Shown: positions 28,299-37,673 of the stretch, one piece after another
Layout of the letters: the number at the start of each line of letters is the position of its first letter
How positions within the stretch are numbered: the first letter of the stretch is position 1
From: an uncultured Bacteroidota bacterium
Lineage (GTDB): Bacteria; Bacteroidota; Bacteroidia; Flavobacteriales; Flavobacteriaceae
Reading direction: 5' to 3'
NCBI GenBank assembly: GCA_902518355.1
Contig: CABYFY010000002.1
Coordinates: 62,001-126,000 of the forward strand
DNA length: 64,000 nucleotides
Program-made: the position numbers and the translations under genes
Notes under the pieces: model-generated
Database searches by the model: none
Told to the model about the DNA's origin: nothing
What the model saw: the letters and a program-made list of their open reading frames with translations, nothing else

Positions 28299-29054
28299 TT
28301 ACCCTGTTATAACGATGAATAAACTTACTGCTAAACTCAAAATTGAGGCCAATGTGGAGGTGTTTCCTACTAAACCAGAGGACTTGACTCGCGCCGTATT
28401 GGGTGGAACATACACAATATCATTTTGTTTTAAGAAATAAACAGGAGACTTCATAAACTCTGATTTGGTTAAATCAATTTTATAATTGGTTTTCTTCCCA
28501 TTTTCATTTCTAATAATCAATACATTGTTACGATTCCCATTTATGGTCAAATCACCCGCTAAACCAAGAGCTTGTGGTATAGTAAAACGTTCTTCAAACA
28601 CTGTAAAGGTACCCGGCTGATTCACCTCCCCTAAAATGGAAACCCTAAAGTTTAAAATTCTAACATTGACAGAAGGATTTTTGATAAAAGAACTTAATGC
28701 ATCTTGAATGTCATTAGCAAAGGCTTGTGGAGTTTGATTTTTTGTATTAATGGATCCTAATAAAGGCATATTAATAGTCCCATCGTCTCCTACGATGTAT
28801 CCATCAATAACGCGATTTTGTAAATATTGCTGCTGAAACCCCAAATTCGATTGTCGTTGAAAGATCAACACACTCTCCGGATTGAGGGCTTTAATTTGAA
28901 CATCTAAAATATCACCAGGTTGAATACTGATTAAATTAAATTTATTTTCGATGGCGGTTTGGTCAATGTCCTGAAAATAATAGACATCCTTTTTTGATGC
29001 ACATGACACTACAAAAACAAGTGAGATTAAACAAATGATAAGTCTACTATACAT
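28299..29054 (-). CDS. wza: Wza-type polysaccharide export lipoprotein
   Basis: Outer-membrane polysaccharide export protein, 251 aa, shorter than enterobacterial Wza, as is usual in Bacteroidota. It has a lipoprotein signal peptide with the lipobox VVSCAS (lipidated Cys at about residue 18). A poly_export domain follows (ISIQPGDILDVQIKALNPES), then an SLBB-like beta-grasp segment (VSILGEVNQPGTFTV). A C-terminal hydrophobic stretch (STLASILSLAVSLFIVITG) probably inserts in the membrane. It is the first gene of a wza-wzc operon with its own promoter. Confidence 0.94.
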   Translation of the reverse strand: MYSRLIICLISLVFVVSCASKKDVYYFQDIDQTAIENKFNLISIQPGDILDVQIKALNPESVLIFQRQSNLGFQQQYLQNRVIDGYIVGDDGTINMPLLGSINTKNQTPQAFANDIQDALSSFIKNPSVNVRILNFRVSILGEVNQPGTFTVFEERFTIPQALGLAGDLTINGNRNNVLIIRNENGKKTNYKIDLTKSEFMKSPVYFLKQNDIVYVPPNTARVKSSGLVGNTSTLASILSLAVSLFIVITG

Positions 29055-29421
29055 GAAATATATTTTGGCAAATTTATAAAAATTTAAGATAATTAACCAA
29101 CCTTTTAGGTTTTATGTTTTATGAGATAAATATTACTATTTCTCAAAAAAATAGTAAAATTAAAAGCTTTTAAATTAGCGTTTTAATACTGAAAATTAAT
29201 TCATTAAAATTTTAATCTTTAATCATAATTAGTAAACGACCATTAGATTTTGAAATTTATAAAGTTGTCAAAAGTATATTTTTATAGAGTATTAAGAAAA
29301 AAATAAATACAGTCTTCAAAATTTTATATATTAACCTATGATTAAAAAAATAAGACTTGTAAGCTTTATTAATAATAGACAAAGCAAATGAAAATAAATC
29401 ATATTTAAAAAACTAATATCA
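29055..29421 (+). other. 367-bp divergent intergenic region
   Basis: AT-rich gap between the leftward wza and the rightward nucleotidyltransferase gene. It holds a wza promoter next to the wza start (29069-29100). A six-codon ORF (ATG at 29388, stop ending 29408) lies just before the TTG start of the next gene. I see no convincing gene, RNA or large repeat in it. Confidence 0.5.
29069..29100 (-). promoter_or_regulatory. Promoter of wza-wzc
   Basis: On the minus strand TTG (29100-29098), a 21-bp spacer, then TAAATTTG (29076-29069). This fits the Bacteroidota consensus. The box is only 14 bp from the wza ATG, so the mRNA leader would be very short. Confidence 0.5.
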
Positions 29422-30516
29422 TTGAATTATAGGGAAACTCTATATTTTGTCGCACAATGCTTGACTATCTACTTAGAAGACAGTAATAAAGAAGCAATAG
29501 AAATAAAGTTGCAATCGAACAAAATAGATTGGGACAGTGTTGTAAAAGTATCTACAAGCCATTATGTCTTACCTGCGATCTATTGTAATTTCCAGAGAGC
29601 TAACTTTTTACACTATTTACCAGAGGAGTTAGTGACCTATATGGAGTATGTTACAAATTTAAACAGAGAGCGAAACGAGGAAATCATTACACAGGCAAGA
29701 GAATTAAATACACTATTGTTGAAAAACAACATTACACCAATATTTTTAAAAGGAACTGCTAACTTATTAGCAGACATTTATGTAGACATAGCCGAGCGAA
29801 TGGTTGGAGATATCGATTTTATTATTTCAAAAGAATGTTATCTAAAAGCAATTACTGTTTTAAGAGAGTTTGGATATTCTGAAGTAAAAAAATATAGCTA
29901 CTACTTTCCTGACGGAAAACATTATAGAAGGCTCCAAAAAAAAGACAACATCGCTGCTATTGAAATTCATTCAGAAATATTGGGAATAGAAAAATATAGA
30001 AAAGAGTTCAATTTTGGTATTGTAGAAAAAGATTCCCAAGTAATCAAAGATTTTAGAGTTTTGAGTTATGCAAACAAATTAAATTTAACTATCATCGCGG
30101 AACAAATAAACGATAATGGTTTTTATTATAAAACCATCGCCTTAAGAAATGCTTATGATGTTTTTTTGCTATCTAAAAAAACAAACGCAAAAGATGCTGT
30201 GAATTCATTAGATAGATTAACTAATCCTTTAAATTGTTTTTTAGCTATTTGTTATGAGATTTTTAATAATTTAAATAGTCTAGAATACAATAACACAAAA
30301 ATGGCAACTTCTTATTTAAGTATTTTTACTAGTCAGTTTATCAACCCAAAAGCAACAAAAAAAAGACAGAAACGTTTAAAAATCTTTCTATCAATTAAAT
30401 CGAGGTTAAATATTTTATATAAGTCTATAATACACAAAGAATACCGGGTTTGGTTATTCAGAAGATTAACAGATAAAAACTGGTACAAAGAAAAAACTCG
30501 TTCAATTAGGTTTTAA
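29422..30516 (+). CDS. Nucleotidyltransferase family protein (NTP_transf_5-like)
   Basis: Putative nucleotidyltransferase of 364 aa, of the type often found in polysaccharide loci of Bacteroidota; the substrate is unknown. The core reads TPIFLKGTANLLADIYVDIA followed by RMVGDIDFIISKECYLKA, with the catalytic-type D-x-D in GDIDF, then IEIHSEILG. The C-terminal part is basic. The start is a TTG (MNYRETLYF); an in-frame stop at 29395-29397 excludes a longer form and the next Met is 70 codons in. It is the only rightward gene between 25.9 kb and the right edge, isolated between wza and rfbB. Confidence 0.75.
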   Translation: MNYRETLYFVAQCLTIYLEDSNKEAIEIKLQSNKIDWDSVVKVSTSHYVLPAIYCNFQRANFLHYLPEELVTYMEYVTNLNRERNEEIITQARELNTLLLKNNITPIFLKGTANLLADIYVDIAERMVGDIDFIISKECYLKAITVLREFGYSEVKKYSYYFPDGKHYRRLQKKDNIAAIEIHSEILGIEKYRKEFNFGIVEKDSQVIKDFRVLSYANKLNLTIIAEQINDNGFYYKTIALRNAYDVFLLSKKTNAKDAVNSLDRLTNPLNCFLAICYEIFNNLNSLEYNNTKMATSYLSIFTSQFINPKATKKRQKRLKIFLSIKSRLNILYKSIIHKEYRVWLFRRLTDKNWYKEKTRSIRF

Positions 30517-30692
30517 ACAATAGTAGTATAAAATAAAACCTTCTTTAAATCTAAGAAAAAGGAAATAACCCAATAAATAGCTAATCGAAGAAAATATATG
30601 AAATGTTTAGAAAGATTGAAAAATAGGGGGCTACAAGGAAAAAATTTAAAATTAAAGTATTTCTTTGAGCAACTATCGTAAAGACTTAATCA

Positions 30693-31742
30693 TTAATTTT
30701 TGTAAATTTTACCGTAATATGCTTGATAATCTCCAGAAATTACATTTTTTAACCACTCTTTGTTATTTAAATACCAAATAACTGTTTTTTCAATCCCTTC
30801 ATCAAATTGTAAAGAAGGTTCCCAACCCAATTCATCTTTTAGTTTTGTGCAGTCTATTGCATAACGTTTATCATGACCTGCTCTATCAGTAACATAAGTA
30901 ATGAGTTTATTAGATGTTCCTTCTTCTCTACCAAGCAAACGATCTACAGTTTTAATTATTAATTTAACTAAATCAATATTTTTCCATTCATTTGAGCCAC
31001 CAATATTATAGGTTTCTCCCAATTTACCCTTGTGAAATATCAAATCAATGGCTCTTACATGGTCATTTACAAATAGCCAATCTCTAATATTTTCACCTTT
31101 TCCATATACAGGTAGCGACTTATTATTTATAATATTATTGATTAATAAAGGGATCAGTTTCTCAGGAAATTGAAAAGAACCGTAATTATTAGAGCAATTT
31201 GATATTAAAATCGGTAGACCATAGGTATCGTGAAAAGCTCTAACAAAATGATCAGAAGAGGCTTTAGAAGCAGAATATGGCGAATGAGGATCGTAAGGGG
31301 TTTGCTCTGTAAAAAAACCTTCATCACCCAGAGACCCATAAACTTCATCCGTAGATACATGATAAAATATATGATTTGAAAAATTTGCATTCCATTGTTC
31401 TTTAGCAGCTTGCAATAAAATTAAAGTACCCATTATATTGCTCTTTGCAAATAATAACGGATCTACAATAGAACGATCTACATGTGATTCTGCTGCCAAA
31501 TGGATAACACTATCTATTTGATATTTTTCAAATACTTGGTTTACTTTTCCTACATCACAAATATTGCATTTTACAAAAGTGTAATTTTTTTTATCCTCAA
31601 TATCTTTTAAATTCTCCAAATTACCAGCATATGTAAGCATATCCATATTTATAATATTATAATTTGTGTATTTGTTAACCAATAATCTAACTAAATGAGA
31701 CCCTATAAATCCTGCGCCTCCGGTGACTAATATATTTCTCAT
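30693..31742 (-). CDS. rfbB: dTDP-glucose 4,6-dehydratase
   Basis: Second step of dTDP-L-rhamnose synthesis, 349 aa, an extended SDR. NAD-binding motif [16 protein letters not shown]; the HVSTDEVYGSLG segment carrying the active-site Thr-Asp-Glu; YxxxK in PYSASKASSDHFVRAF; and ENIRDWLFVNDHVRAI. It is the last gene of the rfbACDB group and overlaps rfbD by 4 bp. Confidence 0.97.
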   Translation of the reverse strand: MRNILVTGGAGFIGSHLVRLLVNKYTNYNIINMDMLTYAGNLENLKDIEDKKNYTFVKCNICDVGKVNQVFEKYQIDSVIHLAAESHVDRSIVDPLLFAKSNIMGTLILLQAAKEQWNANFSNHIFYHVSTDEVYGSLGDEGFFTEQTPYDPHSPYSASKASSDHFVRAFHDTYGLPILISNCSNNYGSFQFPEKLIPLLINNIINNKSLPVYGKGENIRDWLFVNDHVRAIDLIFHKGKLGETYNIGGSNEWKNIDLVKLIIKTVDRLLGREEGTSNKLITYVTDRAGHDKRYAIDCTKLKDELGWEPSLQFDEGIEKTVIWYLNNKEWLKNVISGDYQAYYGKIYKN

Positions 31743-32614
31743 GGGTTTTGATTTATTTTATTTATACAATAGGCTAACGAATCTTTCCAGTGAGGAATTG
31801 TTATTTTAAAATCAGATTTAATCTTAGACTTATCTAATACTGAATACATAGGTCTTTTAGCTTTTGTGGGGTAATCTTTCGTTTCAATAGGAATTACTTT
31901 ACAATCAATATTACTAATTTTCATAATGGTAGTTGCAAAATCATACCAAGAGGCAACTCCTTCATTAGAATAATGATATAGACTTCGTTTCCTACTTATA
32001 TTCGTTGAATTTTCATTTGATAAAATATCTAAACATATTCTAGCCAAATCTTTAGCATAGGTTGGAGTTCCCATCTGATCGCAAACAACTTTCAAGGATT
32101 CTTTTTCATTTCCTAAACGCAACATCGATTTGACAAAGTTATTACTATAAGCTGAATACAACCAAGAGGTTCTAATTACAATAGCCTCAATACTACTATT
32201 AAGAACTACCAACTCCCCTGCTCTTTTAGTTTTTCCATAAACACTAATTGGGCTTACCGGATCAGATTCTTTATATGGATACGAATGGTTTCCATCAAAT
32301 ACATAATCAGTTGAAATATGAACTAATTTTCCATTCACTTTTTCCAAAGCATTCACCAAATTTAAAACCAATTTTGTATTTAACTGTTTTGCTAATTTGG
32401 GATTTACCTCAGCTTGTTCTACCTCAGTATATGCTGCACAATTTATAACAGTATTTATATGTTGATCAATAATAAACGTATTTAACGCTTCTATATCACA
32501 AATATCCAACTCAGGTAGGTCTGTAAAGATACATTCCAAGTTTTCATAATCAGACGCTAAATCTTTAATTTCAGACCCCAATTGACCTTTTGCCCCTGTT
32601 ATCAACACCCTCAT
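31739..32614 (-). CDS. rfbD: dTDP-4-dehydrorhamnose reductase
   Basis: Final NADPH-dependent step to dTDP-L-rhamnose, 291 aa. N-terminal MRVLITGAKGQLGSEI, INCAAYTEVEQAE, LVHISTDYVFDG and the YxxxK motif in SVYGKTKRAGE are all typical of RmlD. It overlaps rfbB by 4 bp and follows rfbC by 9 bp. Confidence 0.96.
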   Translation of the reverse strand: MRVLITGAKGQLGSEIKDLASDYENLECIFTDLPELDICDIEALNTFIIDQHINTVINCAAYTEVEQAEVNPKLAKQLNTKLVLNLVNALEKVNGKLVHISTDYVFDGNHSYPYKESDPVSPISVYGKTKRAGELVVLNSSIEAIVIRTSWLYSAYSNNFVKSMLRLGNEKESLKVVCDQMGTPTYAKDLARICLDILSNENSTNISRKRSLYHYSNEGVASWYDFATTIMKISNIDCKVIPIETKDYPTKAKRPMYSVLDKSKIKSDFKITIPHWKDSLAYCINKINQNP

Positions 32615-32623
32615 ATTTTAGTT

Positions 32624-33172
32624 TTAAAATGGTGTATTAAATTCTGAAAAAAGTGGGAGCTTTGCATCTTTTTTAGAAATCAATACTTCGCCTAAATTTG
32701 GTCCCCATTGAATATTTAGTAATGGATCATCCCAACGAATTCCAGAGTCATATGCTACTGCATACCTGTTATCAACCTTGTAAGAAAATATGGCAGAGTT
32801 ACTAAGTACCAGAAAACCATGGGCAAATCCTCGAGGAATGAATACTTGTTTTTTATTTTCTCCCGAGAGTTCAACAATAATATATTGTCCATAGGTCACA
32901 GACCCATTTCTAATATCAACCGCAACATCTAATACTCTACCTTCAATACATCTTACTAATTTGGCTTGAGCGTAGGGAGGTTTCTGAAAATGCAGACCTC
33001 TTAACACCCCTTTAGAAGATTTAGTTTCATTTTCTTGCACAAAAGAAATTTTTCCAATAGCTTTCTCAAACTTTGTTTTGTTAAAACTTTCTAAGAAATA
33101 CCCTCTGTCATCTCTAAAAACGGTAGGTTCTATAATGAAAAGTCCTTCTATGGGAGTATTAATAAACTTCAT
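32624..33172 (-). CDS. rfbC: dTDP-4-dehydrorhamnose 3,5-epimerase
   Basis: Cupin-fold epimerase of the dTDP-rhamnose pathway, 182 aa. The sequence shows FRDDRGYFLESFNKTKFEKA, LRGLHFQKPPYAQAKLVRC (with the catalytic His) and FIPRGFAHGFLVLS. It directly abuts rfbA. Confidence 0.97.
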   Translation of the reverse strand: MKFINTPIEGLFIIEPTVFRDDRGYFLESFNKTKFEKAIGKISFVQENETKSSKGVLRGLHFQKPPYAQAKLVRCIEGRVLDVAVDIRNGSVTYGQYIIVELSGENKKQVFIPRGFAHGFLVLSNSAIFSYKVDNRYAVAYDSGIRWDDPLLNIQWGPNLGEVLISKKDAKLPLFSEFNTPF

Positions 33173-34042
33173 TTATTTAATCAGATTCAAAAGATATTGA
33201 CCATATCTGTTCTTTTTCAAAGGTTCTGCCAGTTTTCTAACTTGTTGAGCATTAATATAATTCATTCTAAAAGCAATTTCCTCTAAACAGGCTACTTTTA
33301 ATCCTTGTCTCTTCTCAATTGTTTCAATAAACTGTCCTGCCTCCATCAATGAATCGTGAGTTCCAGTATCTAACCATGTAAATCCTCTACCTAACATTTC
33401 TAATTTTAATTTTTTTTGTTGTAGGTAAATTTGATTAACAGATGTAATTTCCAGCTCTCCTCTTTTAGAAGGTTGAATGTTTTTAGCAATTTGTACAACA
33501 TCATTGGTATAAAAATATAACCCAACCACTGCAAAGTTTGATTTTGGTTTTTTTGGCTTTTCTTCGATAGAAATGACATTTCCTTTTGTGTCAAATTCAG
33601 CTACTCCATATCGCTCAGGATCTTTAACATAAAATCCAAATACGGTAGATTTACATTCTGCTACATTTTTTCTGGCATTTTGTAACATAGCTGAAAAACC
33701 GACTCCATAAAAAATATTATCACCCAGAATCAAACACACATCATCTGATCCAATGAAATCCCTTCCGATAATAAAAGCTTGGGCTAAACCATCTGGACTT
33801 GGTTGTGCTGCGTACCTTAATTCTAATCCTATTTCTTTTCCATCACCAAGTAACTTTTGAAAATTAGGTAAGTCTTCGGTCGTTGAAATAATTAATATTT
33901 CTTGAATGCCGGCCAACATTAGAACAGATAATGGATAGTAAATCATAGGCTTATCGTAAACAGGTAACAAAGGTTTAGAAACTCCTTTTGTGATTGGATA
34001 CAAGCGTGTACCACTACCTCCAGCCAATACTATTCCTTTCAT
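33173..34042 (-). CDS. rfbA: Glucose-1-phosphate thymidylyltransferase
   Basis: First step of dTDP-rhamnose synthesis, 289 aa. Nucleotide-binding signature [50 protein letters not shown] and [18 protein letters not shown]. It is the first gene of the rfbACDB group, 117 bp downstream of the sugar transferase gene; a possible terminator hairpin lies in that gap. Confidence 0.97.
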   Translation of the reverse strand: MKGIVLAGGSGTRLYPITKGVSKPLLPVYDKPMIYYPLSVLMLAGIQEILIISTTEDLPNFQKLLGDGKEIGLELRYAAQPSPDGLAQAFIIGRDFIGSDDVCLILGDNIFYGVGFSAMLQNARKNVAECKSTVFGFYVKDPERYGVAEFDTKGNVISIEEKPKKPKSNFAVVGLYFYTNDVVQIAKNIQPSKRGELEITSVNQIYLQQKKLKLEMLGRGFTWLDTGTHDSLMEAGQFIETIEKRQGLKVACLEEIAFRMNYINAQQVRKLAEPLKKNRYGQYLLNLIK

Positions 34043-34116
34043 AATTTAAAGATAATTATTATTTTGATTATGTCTAGTTTTAAAAAACTAAGATATTTTA
34101 CTTAATAAGAAAAACT

Positions 34117-34131
34117 ACTACGGTCTGTAGT
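34117..34131 (-). terminator. Candidate weak intrinsic terminator between the sugar transferase gene and rfbA
   Basis: On the minus strand ACTAC-AGACC-GTAGT is followed by AGTTTTTC. The stem is only 5 bp, so the structure is weak, but the position after the sugar transferase stop and the T-run fit a terminator. A second inverted repeat, TAGTTTT-AA-AAAACTA, lies at 34075-34090. Confidence 0.35.
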
Positions 34132-34159
34132 CATTCTCATTTTTATGTTTAAATCATCA

Positions 34160-34825
34160 TTAAAAATTTCGTTTTGGTAAATCTTTAAACCACCTCTCAT
34201 AAAGTTTTGATTTGGGAAACAAAATTACCCAAGCAGTCATGAAGATTAACTGTAAATCTAAAAAGAAGGAATTGTGTTCTTGATACCACATTTCCAATTC
34301 ACCTTTGTAAGGTGCTATTACTCGTTTGTAAAACTCATGTGGATCTTCATCTTTTACCGCTGATATAATTGATTCCTCATCTCTAAAAATAATAGATCCA
34401 ATACCTGTAAGTCCCGGTTTTACATTGTATATTTTAGATTGCACTTCTTCATTGTATGCGGTAAAAGTTTTAGTAACTAATGGCCTAGGACCAACTATAC
34501 TTATATCTCCTTTTAAAATATTAACGATTTGCGGGAGTTCATTGATTTTTGTTTTTCTCAAGAAAGATCCGATTTTTGTTACCCTTGGATCATTTTGAAG
34601 TGTTATACTTCCTGTACCCATATTCATTGAATTTTTAAGCATGGTGGCAAACTTCCATATTTTAAATCTAGAATTATATATGCCATAACGTTCTTGAAAG
34701 TAAAAAACTTCTCCTTCTGCCGATAACCTAAGAATAATAATAATTGGGATAAAAACTGGTAACAAAATAATTAGTGTTACAAAGCTAATAACAATATCTA
34801 ATAAGCGTTTAAAAAAACTATACAT
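34160..34825 (-). CDS. Initiating sugar transferase (bacterial sugar transferase / PglC-like family)
   Basis: Monotopic phosphoglycosyl transferase, 221 aa, that loads a sugar-1-phosphate onto undecaprenyl phosphate at the inner membrane. There is one N-terminal re-entrant membrane segment (FFKRLLDIVISFVTLIILLP), then VFYFQERYGIYNSRFKIWKF, RKTKINELPQIVNILKGDIS and IVGPRPLVTK, the family hallmarks. It lies 3 bp after a 4,6-dehydratase-like gene and close to a reductase-like gene. In other bacteria this trio makes and loads a 6-deoxy-HexNAc such as QuiNAc; the same role is an inference here. Confidence 0.93.
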   Translation of the reverse strand: MYSFFKRLLDIVISFVTLIILLPVFIPIIIILRLSAEGEVFYFQERYGIYNSRFKIWKFATMLKNSMNMGTGSITLQNDPRVTKIGSFLRKTKINELPQIVNILKGDISIVGPRPLVTKTFTAYNEEVQSKIYNVKPGLTGIGSIIFRDEESIISAVKDEDPHEFYKRVIAPYKGELEMWYQEHNSFFLDLQLIFMTAWVILFPKSKLYERWFKDLPKRNF

Positions 34826-34828
34826 GAT

Positions 34829-36004
34829 TTACATTTTTTGATCTAGATGCTTACCCGTTTCAATGTGTATGAAGTCTGGAACATATTTTTTAATAATAGT
34901 TATGATGTCTGATTTATCTGAATTAGGATTATTAAAAACTTCATCAAAATCAGATTTTACGTCTTCAAAAGATATTTTAATATTTTGAGTATTTATTAAT
35001 CCTAATGAATCATAAATTTTAATTTCATAATCTTCTTCTTCAGTGTAAAATTCTTCATATGTTTTTTCTCCTGAAGTATCTGTCTTAAAGAAATAGATCG
35101 GATATTTATTGGGATTTTTGTTAAAATCAAATTCTTTAGCTTCTTTTTCTGATTTGACCAATTCAGGTTCAAGTCCATTTTCTTCTAAGAAATCTAAAGC
35201 AATTTCCTTAAAATAGATTTGATCTTTATAAAAATCTAATTTTGGAAAGAAAATATTACCACTATCGCCTAAAAATGTAGCCAGCAGACATATTTGCCCC
35301 GATTGTTCTGGAGTTACAAAAAAACGTTTTATGTCGTCTGGACAAGAAAGTGGTTGTTTTTTGTTTAATCTGTATATAAAACCATCTAACAAACTTCCAT
35401 TAGAGAAAGCAACATTAGCAAATCGAGCTGTTGATACTCTAAAATTATTTTTTTTTGATAAAATTAATTTTTCCATTAAGCTTTTAGATGCACCCATAAT
35501 ATTTACAGGATTAGCTGCTTTATCAGTAGATACACTAAAGAAATATTTTGGTGGATTTACCTCACAAAGATTTAAAAGTTTGATGGCGCCATAAATATTA
35601 TTTTTGATTAAAGCTTCTACTGAAATTTTATCTTTTTCTGAACGCACATGTTTATGAGCTGAAAAGTTTGCGACAACTTGCCAAGTATCGGAATTATAAA
35701 TTTTATCAAATGTATCACTTAATAAGTTTACTGGGTAGGTAATATATTCTGGATTATAATCTAATAAATTAGAACTTCTTAAATCTCTGGTTAACTCGGT
35801 TAAACCATTTTCGTTAAAATCTACAACAATTATTTTTGAAGGCTTGTATTTCAATATTTGTTTGATATAGCTTGAACCTATTGTTCCTGCACCCCCTATT
35901 ACTAAAATATTTAAATTATTGATTTTTGAATTAAGAAGTTTATTTGATGAAAACACATCTTTGTCAAAATTAATTTTTACAAAATTTGAATTTAATTTAT
36001 TCAT
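34829..36004 (-). CDS. CapD/FlaA1-like nucleotide-sugar 4,6-dehydratase (short form)
   Basis: SDR enzyme, 391 aa, of the polysaccharide-synthesis (CapD/PglF/WbpM-like) family but without the N-terminal membrane domain. Nucleotide loop VIGGAGTIGSSYIKQIL; FFSVSTDKAANPVNIMGASK; note Met where classic SDRs have the catalytic Tyr of YxxxK, as in PglF/WbpM enzymes. The DTSGEKTYEEFYTEEED segment near residue 300 is usual in this group. Likely substrate UDP-GlcNAc, giving a 4-keto-6-deoxy sugar. It overlaps the next gene by 8 bp, so the two are probably translationally coupled. Confidence 0.85.
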   Translation of the reverse strand: MNKLNSNFVKINFDKDVFSSNKLLNSKINNLNILVIGGAGTIGSSYIKQILKYKPSKIIVVDFNENGLTELTRDLRSSNLLDYNPEYITYPVNLLSDTFDKIYNSDTWQVVANFSAHKHVRSEKDKISVEALIKNNIYGAIKLLNLCEVNPPKYFFSVSTDKAANPVNIMGASKSLMEKLILSKKNNFRVSTARFANVAFSNGSLLDGFIYRLNKKQPLSCPDDIKRFFVTPEQSGQICLLATFLGDSGNIFFPKLDFYKDQIYFKEIALDFLEENGLEPELVKSEKEAKEFDFNKNPNKYPIYFFKTDTSGEKTYEEFYTEEEDYEIKIYDSLGLINTQNIKISFEDVKSDFDEVFNNPNSDKSDIITIIKKYVPDFIHIETGKHLDQKM

Positions 36005-36827
36005 AAGTGTTTGTTTTTAACATTTTAGTTAGAAGACAATTAATTTTATAGATTTTTGGCATGAAAGATAATTTATTCAAAATAAAAAATATTAGTTCAG
36101 AAATTAAAAAAGGAATTTTAATCTCTTTTCCTGAATATCTATTTAAAATATCAGATTCACTATAATTTGAAGGGTCTTTTAAATTTATTATTTTATTTGA
36201 TATTTCATTTTGATTGATTATCATTTTAACAGATTTTAAAATTGTTTTATGGCTTAAAAAACTATAAGATCTATTGTATGAAGATTTGTACTTTATTTTT
36301 GTTTTTGGCAAGTATACTCTTTTTAATAAATCTGTATCGTCTCCATCAATAACTGGGCACAGCCTAAAAATAATAAAATCTTTAAAAGATGAAGATATTA
36401 TTTTCTCATCTTTTAACTTCCCAAGCCCATAATTTGAATAAGGTTTACAAACATCTGAAACTCTTATTGGAAATTTTCGATTAGCCTCTCCATAAACAGC
36501 AACAGAACTAAAAAATACAAATCTTACTTTTTTATTAATAAAAGCATCAGTTATGTTTTTTGTCATCAAACAATTAACTGTCATGGTTTGATGATCAAAC
36601 TTATGAGCGATTGCAGCTAAATGAATAATAATACTTATATTTTTTGGAGTTTTATCTTCAGGAATTGGTTTTAATAAATCATGATAAATATTGGTAACAT
36701 TTAGGCTTTTATTTTTTGATTTTTTATTGAGTGAAATCAAAAATATTTTTAAGCTATTATTCTTTGATAATTCAGCTACTAAATTTCTTCCAATTAATCC
36801 AGTACCACCAGTGATTAATATATTCAT
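35997..36827 (-). CDS. NAD-dependent sugar epimerase/reductase (4-reductase-like)
   Basis: Extended SDR of 276 aa, with ILITGGTGLIGRNLVAEL at the N-terminus, FVFFSSVAVYGEANR, and the YxxxK motif in SNYGLGKLKDEKI. Similar genes next to a 4,6-dehydratase and an initiating transferase act as reductases of 4-keto-6-deoxy-HexNAc. I infer that role from context. It is short for the family and ends in a basic, membrane-like tail (FLISELIFFILNKLS). Confidence 0.75.
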   Translation of the reverse strand: MNILITGGTGLIGRNLVAELSKNNSLKIFLISLNKKSKNKSLNVTNIYHDLLKPIPEDKTPKNISIIIHLAAIAHKFDHQTMTVNCLMTKNITDAFINKKVRFVFFSSVAVYGEANRKFPIRVSDVCKPYSNYGLGKLKDEKIISSSFKDFIIFRLCPVIDGDDTDLLKRVYLPKTKIKYKSSYNRSYSFLSHKTILKSVKMIINQNEISNKIINLKDPSNYSESDILNRYSGKEIKIPFLISELIFFILNKLSFMPKIYKINCLLTKMLKTNTYE

Positions 36828-36830
36828 AAT

Positions 36831-37673
36831 TTATATCTGACTAAATGTTTTAAAACTGTAACCATTTTCTTTCAATAACTTAATAATTTTGTTAAGACGC
36901 TTTTCTACTTTATTTCTATTGTAATTATACCTAAATTTAGTCAAAGCTGGAGTATTATCAGGTAAATCAAAATTCGTATTGCTTAATTCAAATGGGTGAA
37001 TAAAAAAATTAATGAAATTTGATTTTTTTAAATACTTTTTCAGTAACCAAATGTATAGAGGCCAAGGAATTATTCTAAGATATCCACCACCTGCTATCGG
37101 AATGTTTACTCCCAAAAATTTAATGGTACTTACTTCAAAAGCTTTAAAAGAATCTTTCTTGTAAATATCTCTTTCTTGTTTCTCAAAACCATGCAAATCT
37201 AGATTAACATATAGCGGATGTTCCTTTTGAGTAATTTTACTAGCATCATATTGTATACCTAACTTAATGACTTCATCTAACCTTTGCCTATCAATAGCAA
37301 AACATGGTGACCTATATCCAAATGAGTTGTTTGGAAGAATAAATTTCATTTCTGAAAGACTATCTTCAGTGTCTTTAATAAATTCATTAATATTTTGAAC
37401 AACAGGTCTTTTGTGAAAATAAGAATGCAATCCTATATCATGACCTTCACTATCTAATTTTATAATTGTTTTTTTTAAGGTTTGAATTAGTTCCCCAACA
37501 ATAAAAAAAGATGCTTTTATACTATGCTTATTAATAATTTTGATAAATGTATGTAAGCCATCCATTACACTTTTACTCTTGTCTGTGTCAGATTTTTTGA
37601 AATACTCTAAATGATACCATTCCTCTACATCAATTGAAAATACTGCTATTTTATTAGTAGATTTTTCCTCCAT
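36831..37673 (-). CDS. Polysaccharide deacetylase family protein (CE4 / NodB homology)
   Basis: Carbohydrate esterase family 4 enzyme, 280 aa, without a signal peptide, so it probably works in the cytoplasm on a nucleotide- or lipid-linked sugar. Metal motifs: SIDVEEWYH (catalytic Asp pair region), GHDIGLHSYFHKR (His-x3-His), GYRSPCFAID, and FIHPFELSN near residue 225. It overlaps the formyltransferase gene by 20 bp, so it may be a deformylase or a deacetylase; sequence alone does not decide. Confidence 0.88.
   Translation of the reverse strand: MEEKSTNKIAVFSIDVEEWYHLEYFKKSDTDKSKSVMDGLHTFIKIINKHSIKASFFIVGELIQTLKKTIIKLDSEGHDIGLHSYFHKRPVVQNINEFIKDTEDSLSEMKFILPNNSFGYRSPCFAIDRQRLDEVIKLGIQYDASKITQKEHPLYVNLDLHGFEKQERDIYKKDSFKAFEVSTIKFLGVNIPIAGGGYLRIIPWPLYIWLLKKYLKKSNFINFFIHPFELSNTNFDLPDNTPALTKFRYNYNRNKVEKRLNKIIKLLKENGYSFKTFSQI

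Noticed and set aside
30541-30573. Imperfect CCTTCTTT / AGAAAAAGG inverted repeat after the nucleotidyltransferase gene
   Set aside because: Arms are mismatched and no T-run follows; not convincing as a terminator.
30598-30681. 27-codon ORF (MKCLERLKNRGL...) between the nucleotidyltransferase and rfbB genes
   Set aside because: Too short, no homology signal, no promoter or context; likely chance in an AT-rich gap.
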